Positions 37,501-46,471 of a stretch of 64,000 nt of DNA are shown here, in pieces. The notes beneath the pieces are model-generated. The model was not told where the DNA came from. It saw nothing but the letters and a program-made list of their open reading frames with translations, and did no database searches. The stretch comes from Aerococcus viridans. GTDB taxonomy: Bacteria > Bacillota > Bacilli > Lactobacillales > Aerococcaceae. The first letter of the stretch is position 1. The number at the start of each line of letters is the position of its first letter. Position numbers and translations under genes: made by a program. The DNA lies in the NCBI RefSeq assembly GCF_002083135.2, contig NZ_NBTM02000001.1:186001-250000 (forward strand), written 5' to 3'.

Positions 37501-38007
37501 CAAGGCTGAAAGACCTAGGAATAATTGGTCATCTGAAAAATGGCGTCGCCACCAAAGTAACTCTTTCTCTAACTGGTCGTAGTCTGCCTGACCGTCGCCT
37601 TGTTTCAAGTACCGCATATGGGGGCCGCTCATAGCAGAAAAAATCACAATGTAATCATCCGCGTGCATGGTGATTTCTTGGTAAATGGCCCGGCGGTTGG
37701 CTTCTGCTTGTAATTTTAAAGACGACGAAAGGGCCATCAGATGCTGATAGCCTTCGTAGTTTTTTGCGTAAACAATCAATTCTTCTTTGACATTGTCAAT
37801 ATTAAACTGGACGGTTAGCCCGATTAAAGGGGTGATGCCATTTTGCTCACAGGCACGGACGAATGCCAAGCTGCCTGACATGACATTAACATCGGCCAAG
37901 CCTAAATGGGTATAACCTGCAGTCGCCCCTGCCTGTACGTATGCCTCAACAGACATGGGACTGGTTAATAGGGAATAGGCTGAATTTACATGTAATGGCA
38001 CAAACAT
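34519..38007 (-). CDS. dnaE: DNA polymerase III alpha subunit, DnaE type
   Basis: C-family replicative polymerase, in Firmicutes working beside PolC mainly on primer extension. It has an N-terminal PHP domain, the polymerase core with metal-binding PDIDLDFPD (about residue 395) and GPGRGSAAGALVAY, a helix-hairpin-helix region and a C-terminal OB domain. The PHP start reads HVNSAYSLL and LADVNVMSG where active domains have HxHS and TDHxxM. Metal ligands are therefore missing, so the domain is probably structural only, as in other Lactobacillales. At 1162 residues it is somewhat longer than the Bacillus enzyme. GAGGTG lies before ATG 38007. Confidence 0.95.
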   Translation of the reverse strand: MFVPLHVNSAYSLLTSPMSVEAYVQAGATAGYTHLGLADVNVMSGSLAFVRACEQNGITPLIGLTVQFNIDNVKEELIVYAKNYEGYQHLMALSSSLKLQAEANRRAIYQEITMHADDYIVIFSAMSGPHMRYLKQGDGQADYDQLEKELLWWRRHFSDDQLFLGLSALENEQFHAKAIIELSEQSGIPLVAMPHIQYANPDDFFTQQVLEAIDNNKPMTGIDELKQVKGSHALRSPDQWANMYQASDDQDLVYKESLDRLEAAVKGIDIVFPQVETLLPKYPLPSEYTDTPKYLKDLAEAGLVKRVAEITDAYTDRLAYELSVIHDMGFDDYFLIVWDVMNYAHQHHIQTGPGRGSAAGALVAYVLEITDVDPIANDLLFERFLNPARQNMPDIDLDFPDNKRQEVLDYVYRKYGDNHVAQIATFGTFGARQALRNVGSVFGKAQVTLSEWANTVGNNPNLPAETLTSVHDQSQKLRELIENEVHGQLWFDTARKLEGLPRHVSTHAAGVVIADQPLTLHTPIQASSTHIPNTQYTMGDVEAVGLLKVDFLSLSNLTILHDGLAAVGKLTSRLVKALDIPLDDPKTYEIFQHANTNGVFQFESDGIKNVLKQVAPTSIEDVVAVNALYRPGPVQQIPHFVARKHGREAIAYPHPDLAPILAPTYGIMVYQEQVMQVTQKIAGFSLGEADILRRAIGKKKHETIENVRKQFISGAIENGYQESVAVQIYDYIEAFANYGFNKSHSFAYSYLAYQLAWIKANYPVAFYYGNLKHTRIYDKKGKNLVLEAKNHGVEVVIPDINKSFYGLSVVDDHQLQLGLGDIRGIPKRAVEEMIQAREAEGPFKDFTNFIHRLGKLALKEDILVKLAQAGALDSFGYNRRTLQLEAIPKMITHEQLFKTDNQRQTSLLGDDDLSAMFAPKIVEIDEFDQHQLIENEIETLGQALSINLFEEYEGFYQTGIIDYIENLKENSKAFFLGEVIAVKRITTKKNQPMAFVTIEDQTGQISVTAFPEAYITFAKHLNQGNALLVYGKTQKRNDELQVVLTKAWMLDEDTKVYLNNLSQKQADGSGQADHAGGQKSQLAQSTQAPVCWIRVEDKAKASELKAGLLEVVSKYPGPTRLHFTIVASQENYWLSEKYAIEVTDESVTELITFYGEENVVVK

Positions 38008-38049
38008 CCGGTCACCTCCTCATTCATATGGTTTGTTTAAAATCACTAT

Positions 38050-39174
38050 TTACTTGTCTTCATCAGTGAAAAATTGACTATTTCGTTGTTTCGCCGCTTC
38101 AATATCTTCTGCAGTAATCGCTAGATCAGCGTATTGGGGTCCCCGTAAGAACATGGCATCCCCAAAGGAAAAGAACCGGTATTTTTCTTCAACTGCATGC
38201 TGGTAAGCCGCAAGGACATGGTCGCGTCCGGCAAAGGCTGAAACCAACATAATTAAAGTTGATTTAGGTAAGTGGAAGTTAGTAATAAAACCTTCAACCA
38301 CGCTAAATTGATAGCCTGGTGCTATAAAAATATCGGTCCAACCAGAATCAGCTTGGACTTGCCCCTTGAATTTAGTTCCAATCGTTTCAAGGGTGCGGAT
38401 AGATGTCGTCCCAACCGCAATCACCTTGCGTCCACCTTCTTGGGCACGTCGAATTTTAATCGCATTTTCTTGGTCTAAGCGATAGAATTCTGAATGCATT
38501 TTGTGGGCATCGATATCATCCACAGAAACCGGCCGGAAGGTCCCAAGCCCAACATGTAAGGTTAGATAGGCAATTTCAACGCCCCGGTCTTTTAAGTCAC
38601 CCATAAATTCCTCTGTAAAATGAAGACCCGCTGTTGGTGCTGCCGCTGACCCGTTTTCCTTGGCATAGACGGTTTGATACCGGTCAGGATTGTCTAGTTT
38701 CTCTTTGATATATGGCGGTAATGGCATTTCACCTAAAGCCTCAAGGACTTCTAAAAAGATGCCATTATATTTGAATTCCACAATTCGGCCGCCATGGTCA
38801 AGCACTTTAGTAACAACCGCCACTAATTGACCGTCCCCAAAGACAATCTCAGTCCCCACACGAATACGACGAGCTGGTTTAACCAAGGTTTCCCATTTGT
38901 CGCCTTCCGTATTATTTAATAGTAAGACTTCAATATGTCCACCCGTATCAGGGCGAATCCCGTGTAAACGCGCTGGTAATACTCGGGTATTATTCAATAC
39001 CAAGACATCACCCGCTTCAAGTTCACTAGCTACATCTGGAAAATAGCCGTCCTGGAAATCCCCAGTTTGGGCGTCAAGTTTCAACAGTCTACTAGCTAGC
39101 CGGTCTTGAATGGGTACTTGGGCAATCAGTTCTTCTGGTAAGTCAAAATCAAAATCATTTGTCGTTAATATCAC
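38050..39174 (-). CDS. queA: S-adenosylmethionine:tRNA ribosyltransferase-isomerase
   Basis: Transfers the ribosyl of SAM to preQ1 in tRNA to form epoxyqueuosine. Motifs: [13 protein letters not shown] at the start, [14 protein letters not shown] (about 57-70), [10 protein letters not shown] (about 175-184) and the C-terminal [25 protein letters not shown]. It has 374 residues. GTG at 39174 follows GGAGG by eight bases; the ruvB stop is directly adjacent. ruvA-ruvB-queA is a common order. Confidence 0.95.
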   Translation of the reverse strand: MILTTNDFDFDLPEELIAQVPIQDRLASRLLKLDAQTGDFQDGYFPDVASELEAGDVLVLNNTRVLPARLHGIRPDTGGHIEVLLLNNTEGDKWETLVKPARRIRVGTEIVFGDGQLVAVVTKVLDHGGRIVEFKYNGIFLEVLEALGEMPLPPYIKEKLDNPDRYQTVYAKENGSAAAPTAGLHFTEEFMGDLKDRGVEIAYLTLHVGLGTFRPVSVDDIDAHKMHSEFYRLDQENAIKIRRAQEGGRKVIAVGTTSIRTLETIGTKFKGQVQADSGWTDIFIAPGYQFSVVEGFITNFHLPKSTLIMLVSAFAGRDHVLAAYQHAVEEKYRFFSFGDAMFLRGPQYADLAITAEDIEAAKQRNSQFFTDEDK

Positions 39175-40236
39175 TTAAAATTCCTCCGCATAGGGTATGC
39201 CTAAATGGTCGTAGGCCTTTGGTGTTGCTAGACGACCACGTGGCGTTCTTTGTAAGAACCCATTTTGAATTAAGAAGGGTTCATACATATCTTCTATTGT
39301 TGTCGTTTCCTCTGAAATATTCGCTGCTATAGTCGACAAACCAACCGGTCCCCCACCATAATAGCGAATAATCACATCGAGAATCTTTCGGTCCGTTTCG
39401 TCTAAACCTGCCTGGTCAACTTTCAAAATAGATAAGGCCTTATCCGTGATAGGATCGTCAATTAGACCATCTTCGTGATAGACTTGGGCAAAATCACGAA
39501 CCCTCTTTAATAATCGATTGGCGATACGAGGTGTCCCTCGTGACCGCATCCCAATTTCTTTCGCAGCTTGATCTTTAATTGGCACCTCAAATAAACGGGC
39601 TGTCCGTTCAACAATGGTCGCTAATTCATCCACTGTATAGTAGCGTAAATGTTGAACAATCCCAAACCGATGTCGTAGCGGTGAAGACAAAGCTCCTGGT
39701 CTCGTAGTAGCCCCAATTAGGGTAAAAGGTGGCAGCGGAAAATGCACAGGGTGCGCCCCTTCATCTTGTCCAACAATAATATCTACTTGGTAATCTTCCA
39801 TAGCAGAATACAACATTTCTTCTACCACTCGGGGTAAGCGATGAATTTCATCAATAAACAAAACATCTCCTGCTGACAGCTCATTTAACAAGACTAGTAG
39901 GTCTCCTGTTTTTTCAATGGCTGGTCCAGAAGTGGTTTGAATATTAACCCCCATTTCATTGGCGATAATATTAGCCAGGGTGGTTTTCCCTAAACCTGGT
40001 GGTCCATAAAGGAGGACATGGTCAAGGGCTTCATCACGATTTTCAGCGGCTTGTATATAAATCGCTAACTCTTCTTTTAATTCAGCTTGGCCAATATATT
40101 CCCGCAAAAACTTAGGTCGTAAGGATAATTCCTGGGTTTCATCTGCTTGTGCATGGGGTGAATGAATTTGGCCGTTGTGGACGATTTCAACATCTAAATC
40201 TTCCTGGTCAACATCTTCATGATGATCAAAATCCAC
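39175..40236 (-). CDS. ruvB: Holliday junction branch migration helicase RuvB
   Basis: AAA+ motor of the RuvAB complex. Signature region [12 protein letters not shown] (about 37-48), Walker [15 protein letters not shown] (about 73-86), Walker [12 protein letters not shown] and sensor GATTRPGAL, with the winged-helix C-terminus ending [18 protein letters not shown] at 40236 has AAAGGAGG eight bases upstream. It follows ruvA by 37 bases. The 353 residues carry a short acidic N-terminal extension. Confidence 0.96.
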   Translation of the reverse strand: MDFDHHEDVDQEDLDVEIVHNGQIHSPHAQADETQELSLRPKFLREYIGQAELKEELAIYIQAAENRDEALDHVLLYGPPGLGKTTLANIIANEMGVNIQTTSGPAIEKTGDLLVLLNELSAGDVLFIDEIHRLPRVVEEMLYSAMEDYQVDIIVGQDEGAHPVHFPLPPFTLIGATTRPGALSSPLRHRFGIVQHLRYYTVDELATIVERTARLFEVPIKDQAAKEIGMRSRGTPRIANRLLKRVRDFAQVYHEDGLIDDPITDKALSILKVDQAGLDETDRKILDVIIRYYGGGPVGLSTIAANISEETTTIEDMYEPFLIQNGFLQRTPRGRLATPKAYDHLGIPYAEEF

Positions 40237-40273
40237 GGCGACTGCCTCCTTTCTTTTTCTATATTAACGTTTA

Positions 40274-40906
40274 TTAACGTTTTGTGATAAATTTCAAGGC
40301 GATGCGAATGGCTTCTGATGTAGCGGTCACACCTGTGAAGTCAGCGTTTTTCACTACGCGATTGATTTCTCTTTGGCTGTAGCCAAGACTAGCCATGGCC
40401 TCTTCAAGTTCATGCATGAATGGTAGGTTGACTTGGTCTGCCCCTTGAATATCCAAGCCTTCTTGCTTGAATAGTGCAGATGACGGAGACTCAGCTAAAA
40501 CTTTTGGCAGTTTTTCTTTCAAATCCAGCACAATCTGGCCGGCTGTCTTTTTGCCAACACCTGGAAATTTCATTAAAAAGGCATTGTCTTCTGCCTGGAT
40601 GGCTGCGACTAAACCGGCGTTATCGTCTAATGATAGGATGGATAAGGCGGATTTAGGGCCGATACCAGAAACAGAAATCAACTGCAGGAAGATAATCTTC
40701 TCTTCTTGTGATTTAAAGCCATATAAACGGATGTCATTCTCTGAAACAGATTGATACAACCAAATTTTCACTGGTTGGTCTTGCCCGATTTTGTCTGTAA
40801 AACGATAAGGATTGGCCATATAAATATAGTAGCCAATCCCCCCCGTTTCAAGTATGACAGCATCTGGATAGACACTTTCAACCTGACCTATCATAAATTC
40901 GTACAT
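40274..40906 (-). CDS. ruvA: Holliday junction branch migration protein RuvA
   Basis: Tetrameric junction-binding subunit that loads RuvB. Domain I is an OB fold (residues 1-65, MYEFMIGQVESVYPDAVILE). Domain II has two helix-hairpin-helix motifs, ISVSGIGPKSALSIL and FPGVGKKTAGQIVLDLK. Domain III, the RuvB-binding end, is MASLGYSQREINRV. At 210 residues it is complete. It starts only four bases after the msrB stop. Confidence 0.95.
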   Translation of the reverse strand: MYEFMIGQVESVYPDAVILETGGIGYYIYMANPYRFTDKIGQDQPVKIWLYQSVSENDIRLYGFKSQEEKIIFLQLISVSGIGPKSALSILSLDDNAGLVAAIQAEDNAFLMKFPGVGKKTAGQIVLDLKEKLPKVLAESPSSALFKQEGLDIQGADQVNLPFMHELEEAMASLGYSQREINRVVKNADFTGVTATSEAIRIALKFITKR

Positions 40907-40910
40907 GGTC

Positions 40911-41351
40911 TTACTTCACTAATTCTTTCAAGTCGCCGTAGCCTTCTTTGTCCATATCTTCTAGCGATACGAAACGAAGTGAAGCTGAGTTGATGCAGTA
41001 ACGCAAGCCACCTAATTCAGCTGGGCCATCGTTAAATACGTGACCTAAGTGGGTATCTGCGTCTTTTGAACGGACTTCAATACGTTTCATACCATATGAA
41101 GAGTCATCTAACTCTTCGATTTCATCTTCCAGAATTGGTTTTGAAAATGATGGCCAACCACAACCGGCATCAAATTTATCAGTAGATACAAATAATGGTT
41201 TACCGCTCACGATATCCACGTAAATACCTTGCTCGTAGAAGTCGTCATATTGACCAGTAAATGGGCGTTCAGTACCCGCGTTTTGTGTTACTTCATATTC
41301 TAATTCAGATAGTTCTTTCAAACGTTCTTCTTTATTGTAGTCTTTTGTCAT
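40911..41351 (-). CDS. msrB: Peptide-methionine (R)-S-oxide reductase
   Basis: Repairs oxidised methionine in proteins. Motifs: [11 protein letters not shown] (about 68-78), [20 protein letters not shown], with the catalytic cysteine in [11 protein letters not shown] near residue 120. The zinc-binding CxxC pairs are missing, so this is the zinc-free type. It has 146 residues. The ribosome-binding site is AAAGGAG. It lies directly before ruvA, and the stop-to-start distance of four bases suggests joint transcription with ruvA-ruvB-queA. Confidence 0.94.
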   Translation of the reverse strand: MTKDYNKEERLKELSELEYEVTQNAGTERPFTGQYDDFYEQGIYVDIVSGKPLFVSTDKFDAGCGWPSFSKPILEDEIEELDDSSYGMKRIEVRSKDADTHLGHVFNDGPAELGGLRYCINSASLRFVSLEDMDKEGYGDLKELVK

Positions 41352-41378
41352 AATGAATCTCCTTTTTTTCGTTCAGTT

Positions 41379-41405
41379 GAGGTTGTGACATAAGAGTCAC
41401 AACTC
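41379..41405. repeat. Inverted repeat between mutL and msrB
   Basis: GAGGTTGTGAC (41379-41389) pairs with GTCACAACTC (41396-41405) across ATAAGA. There is no T run on the minus strand, where transcription flows, so it is a leader hairpin or operator more than a clear terminator. Confidence 0.5.
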
Positions 41406-41477
41406 GCTTTTCGTTACTTATATTCTAGCACAATATCCTTCTATACACGAAAATCTAGATTACGACTTTCACACACC

Positions 41478-43541
41478 TTAAAATTGAGGTGACTCGTGCG
41501 GATCTTGAATTCGCTTGAACATTCGCTCAATTTCATAATTTGAAAAATGGACCAGGACTGGTCGACCGTGCGGGCAGTTATAAGGATTTTTGGTATAAGC
41601 CAAGTCATACAGCAACTGTTTCGCCTGCATGTCGTCTAAATAATGGTTGGCTTTAATCGACCGTTTACATGACATCATAATAGCCGTTGCTTCCCGGTAA
41701 TTGCCTACCGTTGCTTTAGGATCTTCTAAAACTAAGGCAATCAAATCTTCCACAATTTTTTGGACATTCTTCTTGCCCATCCAAATTGGGTGCTGCTGTA
41801 ACTGGAAGGCATTTGGACCAAAGGGTTCTAAATCAATCCCCATTTCCAACAATTTTGGCCGGATTTGGTCAATCTTTTGGGCCTCTGAATTTGAGAAATC
41901 GAAAACAATCGGTAATAATAAACTCTGCATTGCCGTTCCAAATTCCACAATGGTATCCCGGTAGTATTCGTACTTAATCCGCTCCTGGGCCGCATGTTGG
42001 TCCACCAAATACATGCCCGTCTCATTTTCAGCCACCAAATAAGTCCCCTGCATTTGCCCCACATAAGTCAACTCGGGAAAGGACATATTCCGGTCTACGA
42101 TAGCCTGGTCAAGCGCCCGAACTTGTTTAACCGTTTGCCAGACTGGTTTGTTGTGAGGTTTTGGCAAGTTCACTTCTTGTTCCGTATCCAAATAAGCTAC
42201 TGGCGCCTCATCTGAATAATCAGCCTCATTTTCAAGGTCTTCTGCTTGAACCACCTGAGCTTCATCACGCAAGTAAGCCGGCACTTGGACAGATTGATTG
42301 ACATCTTCACCGAAATCTTCATTGAAGTTTCCACTGAAACCATTGCCTGAAAAAGGGCTATTGGCGTCTTGTTGTGCCTTGCTGCCATGATTGCTTTGAC
42401 TGGCCGAGAAGTCGAAACTGGCTTGTTCGCCAAGATAAGTAGTTGGCTGGCTTAGAGGACGGTAGTTGTTTTGCCCAGAAGTTATTGAAGCAAATGAATC
42501 GCTGTTATTGACTGATTGGCCATCGTCTCCTTCACCGTCTGCATATACATCCGGAATCCGTTGTACAGGGGCTAAGGCATCAATAATGCCGGTTTTAATC
42601 ATATCATAGAGGTCGTCTTCTTTAGAAATACGGACCTCTTGCTTGGTTGGATGCACATTCACATCGATTAATTGCGGGTCAAGTTCAATATAAATGACTG
42701 CAATTGGGTAACGTCCGACCATTAATTTAGATCCATAACCCTTTAAAATGGCCTGGTTTAACTTATAGTTTTTGATAAAACGACCATTAACAAACAGGGA
42801 CATATAAGACTTGCTGGCTCTAGTGACAGCTGGTAAGGACACGTATCCTGAAATGTGAAAGTCTAAGTTTTCGCCTTCAATAGCTACCATATCTTTGGCC
42901 TGTCTAAATCCGTAAATGGCCGCTAAGACTTCATTGACCCGGCCCTTACCATTTGTTGACAATAAGGTTTTCCCGTCATGGGTATAGTTAAAGCGAATGT
43001 CTGGATGTCCAAGGGCCTCACGGTTAATGATATCTGTAATATGGGCTAATTCTGTTTGCAAACTCTTCAAGTATTTCAAACGGGCTGGCGTATTGTAGAA
43101 GAGGTTCTCTACCAATACAGACGTCCCCCGTCTTAAAGCAGACGTCTTCTGGTCAACGATTTCCCCATCTTTAATATAGATTTCACTTGAAGATTCCCCG
43201 TCCGATGTATTCATGGTCACTTCTGAAACTGAGGCGATTGACGGCAAAGCCTCACCCCTAAATCCCAGTGTCCGTATTCTAAACAAGTCACTTGAACTAT
43301 ATATTTTTGAGGTTGCATGTCGTTTAAAGGCTAGGCCAACTTGGTCCGCTGCAATCCCTCTTCCATTATCAATCACTTGAATAGACCGTAATCCGGCTTC
43401 CTTTATGTGAATCGCAATTTCACTGGCGCCTGCATCTATCGCGTTTTCCACAAGTTCCTTGACAACTGAGGCTGGTCGTTCAACCACTTCCCCCGCTGCA
43501 ATCTGGTTGGCTACTTGAATAGGTAATTCTTGTATCGCCAT
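41478..43541 (-). CDS. mutL: DNA mismatch repair protein MutL (endonuclease type)
   Basis: GHKL ATPase motifs: ENAIDAGASEI (about 32-42), DNGRGI (58-63) and GFRGEALPSIA (about 93-103). A flexible linker of about 100 residues rich in Ser, Asn and Gln follows (340-450). The C-terminal dimerisation domain has the nicking endonuclease motif DQHAAQERIKYE and the zinc-binding CPHGRP. Species with this motif lack MutH. It has 687 residues and follows mutS by 12 bases. Confidence 0.96.
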   Translation of the reverse strand: MAIQELPIQVANQIAAGEVVERPASVVKELVENAIDAGASEIAIHIKEAGLRSIQVIDNGRGIAADQVGLAFKRHATSKIYSSSDLFRIRTLGFRGEALPSIASVSEVTMNTSDGESSSEIYIKDGEIVDQKTSALRRGTSVLVENLFYNTPARLKYLKSLQTELAHITDIINREALGHPDIRFNYTHDGKTLLSTNGKGRVNEVLAAIYGFRQAKDMVAIEGENLDFHISGYVSLPAVTRASKSYMSLFVNGRFIKNYKLNQAILKGYGSKLMVGRYPIAVIYIELDPQLIDVNVHPTKQEVRISKEDDLYDMIKTGIIDALAPVQRIPDVYADGEGDDGQSVNNSDSFASITSGQNNYRPLSQPTTYLGEQASFDFSASQSNHGSKAQQDANSPFSGNGFSGNFNEDFGEDVNQSVQVPAYLRDEAQVVQAEDLENEADYSDEAPVAYLDTEQEVNLPKPHNKPVWQTVKQVRALDQAIVDRNMSFPELTYVGQMQGTYLVAENETGMYLVDQHAAQERIKYEYYRDTIVEFGTAMQSLLLPIVFDFSNSEAQKIDQIRPKLLEMGIDLEPFGPNAFQLQQHPIWMGKKNVQKIVEDLIALVLEDPKATVGNYREATAIMMSCKRSIKANHYLDDMQAKQLLYDLAYTKNPYNCPHGRPVLVHFSNYEIERMFKRIQDPHESPQF

Positions 43542-43553
43542 TTACATCATCCT

Positions 43554-46163
43554 TTATAATTGACTCTTTAATTCTGCTAAGAAGTTTAAGGCCTGAATCG
43601 GTGTTAAGTTATAAATATCTTCAGCCTTCAATTGGTCGATTACTGCTTGACTGCCTGCTTCCACTGGCCTATTGTCTACCGGTTGAACTGGCGTCACTTC
43701 ATGGACTAAATCAAATAGCGACAGCTGTTGGTCCTTATTGACTTCATTTAAATTGTTGGCTTCAAGTTCCTTCAAGACCACTTGGGCATTCTGCAACAAT
43801 TCACCCGGCATACCGGCCAATTTGGCTACATGAATCCCGTAAGACTTGTCCGTTGCACCGTTAAATACCTTATGCAAGAAGACCAATTCCCCGTCCTCTT
43901 CACTAGCCCCAACATGAATATTGGCTAAGCGTGGTAAACTTTCATCTAGGGCTGTAAGTTCGTGGTAATGCGTTGAAAAAAGGACTTTCGCATCGAAGTG
44001 GTCATGGATATAGACCAAGATGGCTTGGGCCAAGGCAATCCCGTCATAAGTAGACGTTCCGCGTCCCAATTCATCAAATAATAATAGGGAATTATCGGTG
44101 GCGTGTTGCAAAGCTTGATTGGCTTCCATCATTTCCACCATGAAAGTCGACTGACCCGCTAAAAGATCATCTGCCGCCCCAATCCGGGTGAAAATCTTAT
44201 CAAAAATCGGTAAACGGGCTTCCTTAGCTGGTACAAAAGACCCCATTTGGGCCAGAATGACAATCAGTCCTAATTGCCGCATGTACGTTGATTTACCTGA
44301 CATATTTGGCCCTGTAATCATCAAAATGCTTGTTTCAGGATCCATCACGATATCATTAGGCACAAATCGATCTTGGCCAATGACCCCTTCAACCACCGGG
44401 TGTCTTGATTCTTTCAAGTACAAGTCACGTTTGTCGGTCATGAATTGTGGTTTCACGTATTGGTGGGCTTCTGAAATCTCCGCTAAGGACTGAAGCACAT
44501 CAATAGTAGCTACTGTACTCGCAATCGCCTGCAAGGTCACTTGATGACGCTTCACTTCTTCACGTACTGCTTGGAAAAGTTGGTGTTCAAGGACTTGTGA
44601 CTGTTCTTCCGCTTCAAGAATTTTTGCTTCCACTTTTTTTAGTTCAGGTGTAATAAACCGTTCAGCGTTGGTTAAGGTCTGCTTGCGGTCATAACGGCCT
44701 TCTTCAAGTAAATGCAGGTTGGCTTTTGTCACTTCGATATAGTAACCAAAGACCTTATTATAGCCAACTTTAAGGGATTTAATACCCGTTTTGGCCCGTT
44801 CATCCGCCTGCAATTGAGCAATCCACTGTTGCCCGTTACGCATGGCATACCGGTATTCGTCTAATTGCGGGTTAAAGCCATCCGCAATGACATTCCCATC
44901 TTTTAAAGTCGCCGGTGCATCTTCCTTGATGGCCCTTGCAATCGTATCGGTTAATGCTGGTAAGGCTGTAATTTGCCCTTGGATATTGGCCCAGACACTT
45001 TCATCTTCATTATCCGCTGCAATTTGGTCAATGGTGTCAATAATTCCTGGGACCCGACTTAGTGACTGGTTTAATTGTAGTAATTCTTTAGGGTTAACGT
45101 TCCCCATGGCTACTTTTGCCACTAACCGCTCCAAGTCATACACCCCGTGTAATAGGTCTTTAATTTCAAGACGTTGGAAATAATGTTCGATCAAATCTTC
45201 AATTTGGGATTGACGCCGTTCAATTGCCGGTAGGGAAATCAGTGGTCTATCCAACCAATTTTTTAGTAAACGAAAGCCCATAGCCGTTTCTGTTTTATTT
45301 AAGAAGGCTAACAAGGACCCTTGCCGTTTCTTGGTTCTAACTGATTCGGTTAATTCCAAATTACTTTTGGCATAGTAGTCCATGTGGAGGTAATGCGCTA
45401 CTTCATAGTGGGTCGCCGCCTGCCAATGGTCAATTGCTTGGTGGGACATAGAATTTACATAAGTCAATAGTAATAAGAGACCATTCAATTCCTGGTCATC
45501 CGAAATGTCAGCTAGGATTTGCTTGTAACTTTCTCTTGTTGTCGCCCCTACTTCAGCTGTTAACTCAAAAGGTGATAAGGTGAAGGATTGTAGGTGTTGT
45601 AATTCTTCTACCTGGTGTTTTGGTATAGCTTGGGAAACAACCAATTCTTTTGATTGTAATTGGGCAAATTCTGTCAAAACAGCATTAAAGTCGTCTAGTG
45701 TAGTCACTTTTAACTCCCCAGTACCCACATCCGAAAAGGCTAAAATGTATTGGCCATTAACGTAATCTAGGGCAGAAAGGTAGTTGTTTTCAACCACGCC
45801 AATGCTGTCATTCATATAAGTCCCCGGTGTCAAGACTTTAACAACACCACGTTTGACCATGCCTTTGGTTAATTTGGGGTCTTCCAATTGTTCAGCAATT
45901 GCCACCTTATGACCTTGGCTGACCAAGGTTTTAATATATTCGCTGGCTGAATGGTATGGAATCCCACACATAGGGATTGGATCTTCCGCATTTTTATTGC
46001 GCGAGGTTAAGGTAATTTCTAAAATTTGGGCCGCTTTTAAGGCATCATCATTAAACATTTCATAAAAATCACCTAGACGAAAGAACAGGAAGGCATCCGG
46101 ATATTGGCCCTTCATTTCATTATATTGTTCCATCATTGGCGTTTGTTTGGTTTTTTGAGGCAT
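43554..46163 (-). CDS. mutS: DNA mismatch recognition protein MutS
   Basis: Full-length MutS1 of 869 residues. The mismatch-binding Phe-x-Glu lies in RLGDFYEMF (about 31-39), PMCGIPYHS near 63-71, the ATPase Walker A GPNMSGKSTYMRQ near 618-630, Walker B LLFDELGRGTSTYDG and a C-terminal ending. It starts the mutS-mutL operon. The start ATG has only a poor ribosome-binding site (GCGAG), and the leader carries a 13-base tandem repeat. Confidence 0.96.
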   Translation of the reverse strand: MPQKTKQTPMMEQYNEMKGQYPDAFLFFRLGDFYEMFNDDALKAAQILEITLTSRNKNAEDPIPMCGIPYHSASEYIKTLVSQGHKVAIAEQLEDPKLTKGMVKRGVVKVLTPGTYMNDSIGVVENNYLSALDYVNGQYILAFSDVGTGELKVTTLDDFNAVLTEFAQLQSKELVVSQAIPKHQVEELQHLQSFTLSPFELTAEVGATTRESYKQILADISDDQELNGLLLLLTYVNSMSHQAIDHWQAATHYEVAHYLHMDYYAKSNLELTESVRTKKRQGSLLAFLNKTETAMGFRLLKNWLDRPLISLPAIERRQSQIEDLIEHYFQRLEIKDLLHGVYDLERLVAKVAMGNVNPKELLQLNQSLSRVPGIIDTIDQIAADNEDESVWANIQGQITALPALTDTIARAIKEDAPATLKDGNVIADGFNPQLDEYRYAMRNGQQWIAQLQADERAKTGIKSLKVGYNKVFGYYIEVTKANLHLLEEGRYDRKQTLTNAERFITPELKKVEAKILEAEEQSQVLEHQLFQAVREEVKRHQVTLQAIASTVATIDVLQSLAEISEAHQYVKPQFMTDKRDLYLKESRHPVVEGVIGQDRFVPNDIVMDPETSILMITGPNMSGKSTYMRQLGLIVILAQMGSFVPAKEARLPIFDKIFTRIGAADDLLAGQSTFMVEMMEANQALQHATDNSLLLFDELGRGTSTYDGIALAQAILVYIHDHFDAKVLFSTHYHELTALDESLPRLANIHVGASEEDGELVFLHKVFNGATDKSYGIHVAKLAGMPGELLQNAQVVLKELEANNLNEVNKDQQLSLFDLVHEVTPVQPVDNRPVEAGSQAVIDQLKAEDIYNLTPIQALNFLAELKSQL

Positions 46164-46184
46164 CTTGGATTCACTCGCTTTATC

Positions 46185-46219
46185 TTTTTTACTTCACTTT
46201 TTTACTTCACTTTTTACTT
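46185..46219 (-). repeat. 13-base tandem repeat in the mutS leader
   Basis: TTTTTTACTTCAC occurs twice with no gap (46185-46197, 46198-46210), followed by a partial third copy. On the minus strand the mutS leader therefore reads GTGAAGTAAAAAA repeats 20-55 bases before the start codon. Confidence 0.85.
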
Positions 46220-46404
46220 ATAAGGTCGTGACAAAAAGGTCATCCCTTCACTTTTCCTAATCTCTGTTATTTTACCACATATCTGACGACTTGTACGAGT
46301 AAGGCCTTTGTCTATATAGGTGAAGAAAGTTTAGCTAGCTAAGTCATCATCTAACCATTTGCGGTTTTCTTATGTATTTATTTTAGGTTACCCTTATTTT
46401 TTTA

Positions 46405-46433
46405 TTTACCTTTACCTTTTATAGGCGTATACT
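46405..46433 (+). promoter_or_regulatory. Promoter of mntH
   Basis: TTTACC (46405-46410), 17 bases and TATACT (46428-46433). The rest of the 308-base mutS-mntH gap shows the mutS leader repeat and nothing else clear; I could not identify a convincing MntR box. Confidence 0.6.
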
Positions 46434-46471
46434 ATATTTGCAACAAAAATGTTCAAAGGAGACGGTAGCCC

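Noticed and set aside
46185-46219. CRISPR-like repeat before mutS
   Set aside because: Two contiguous 13-mers without spacers; a simple tandem repeat. No CRISPR array or cas gene was seen anywhere in the window.
46164-46471. Manganese riboswitch (yybP-ykoY) or MntR box before mntH
   Set aside because: I could not find the conserved riboswitch loops or a convincing MntR palindrome; only a promoter is supported.
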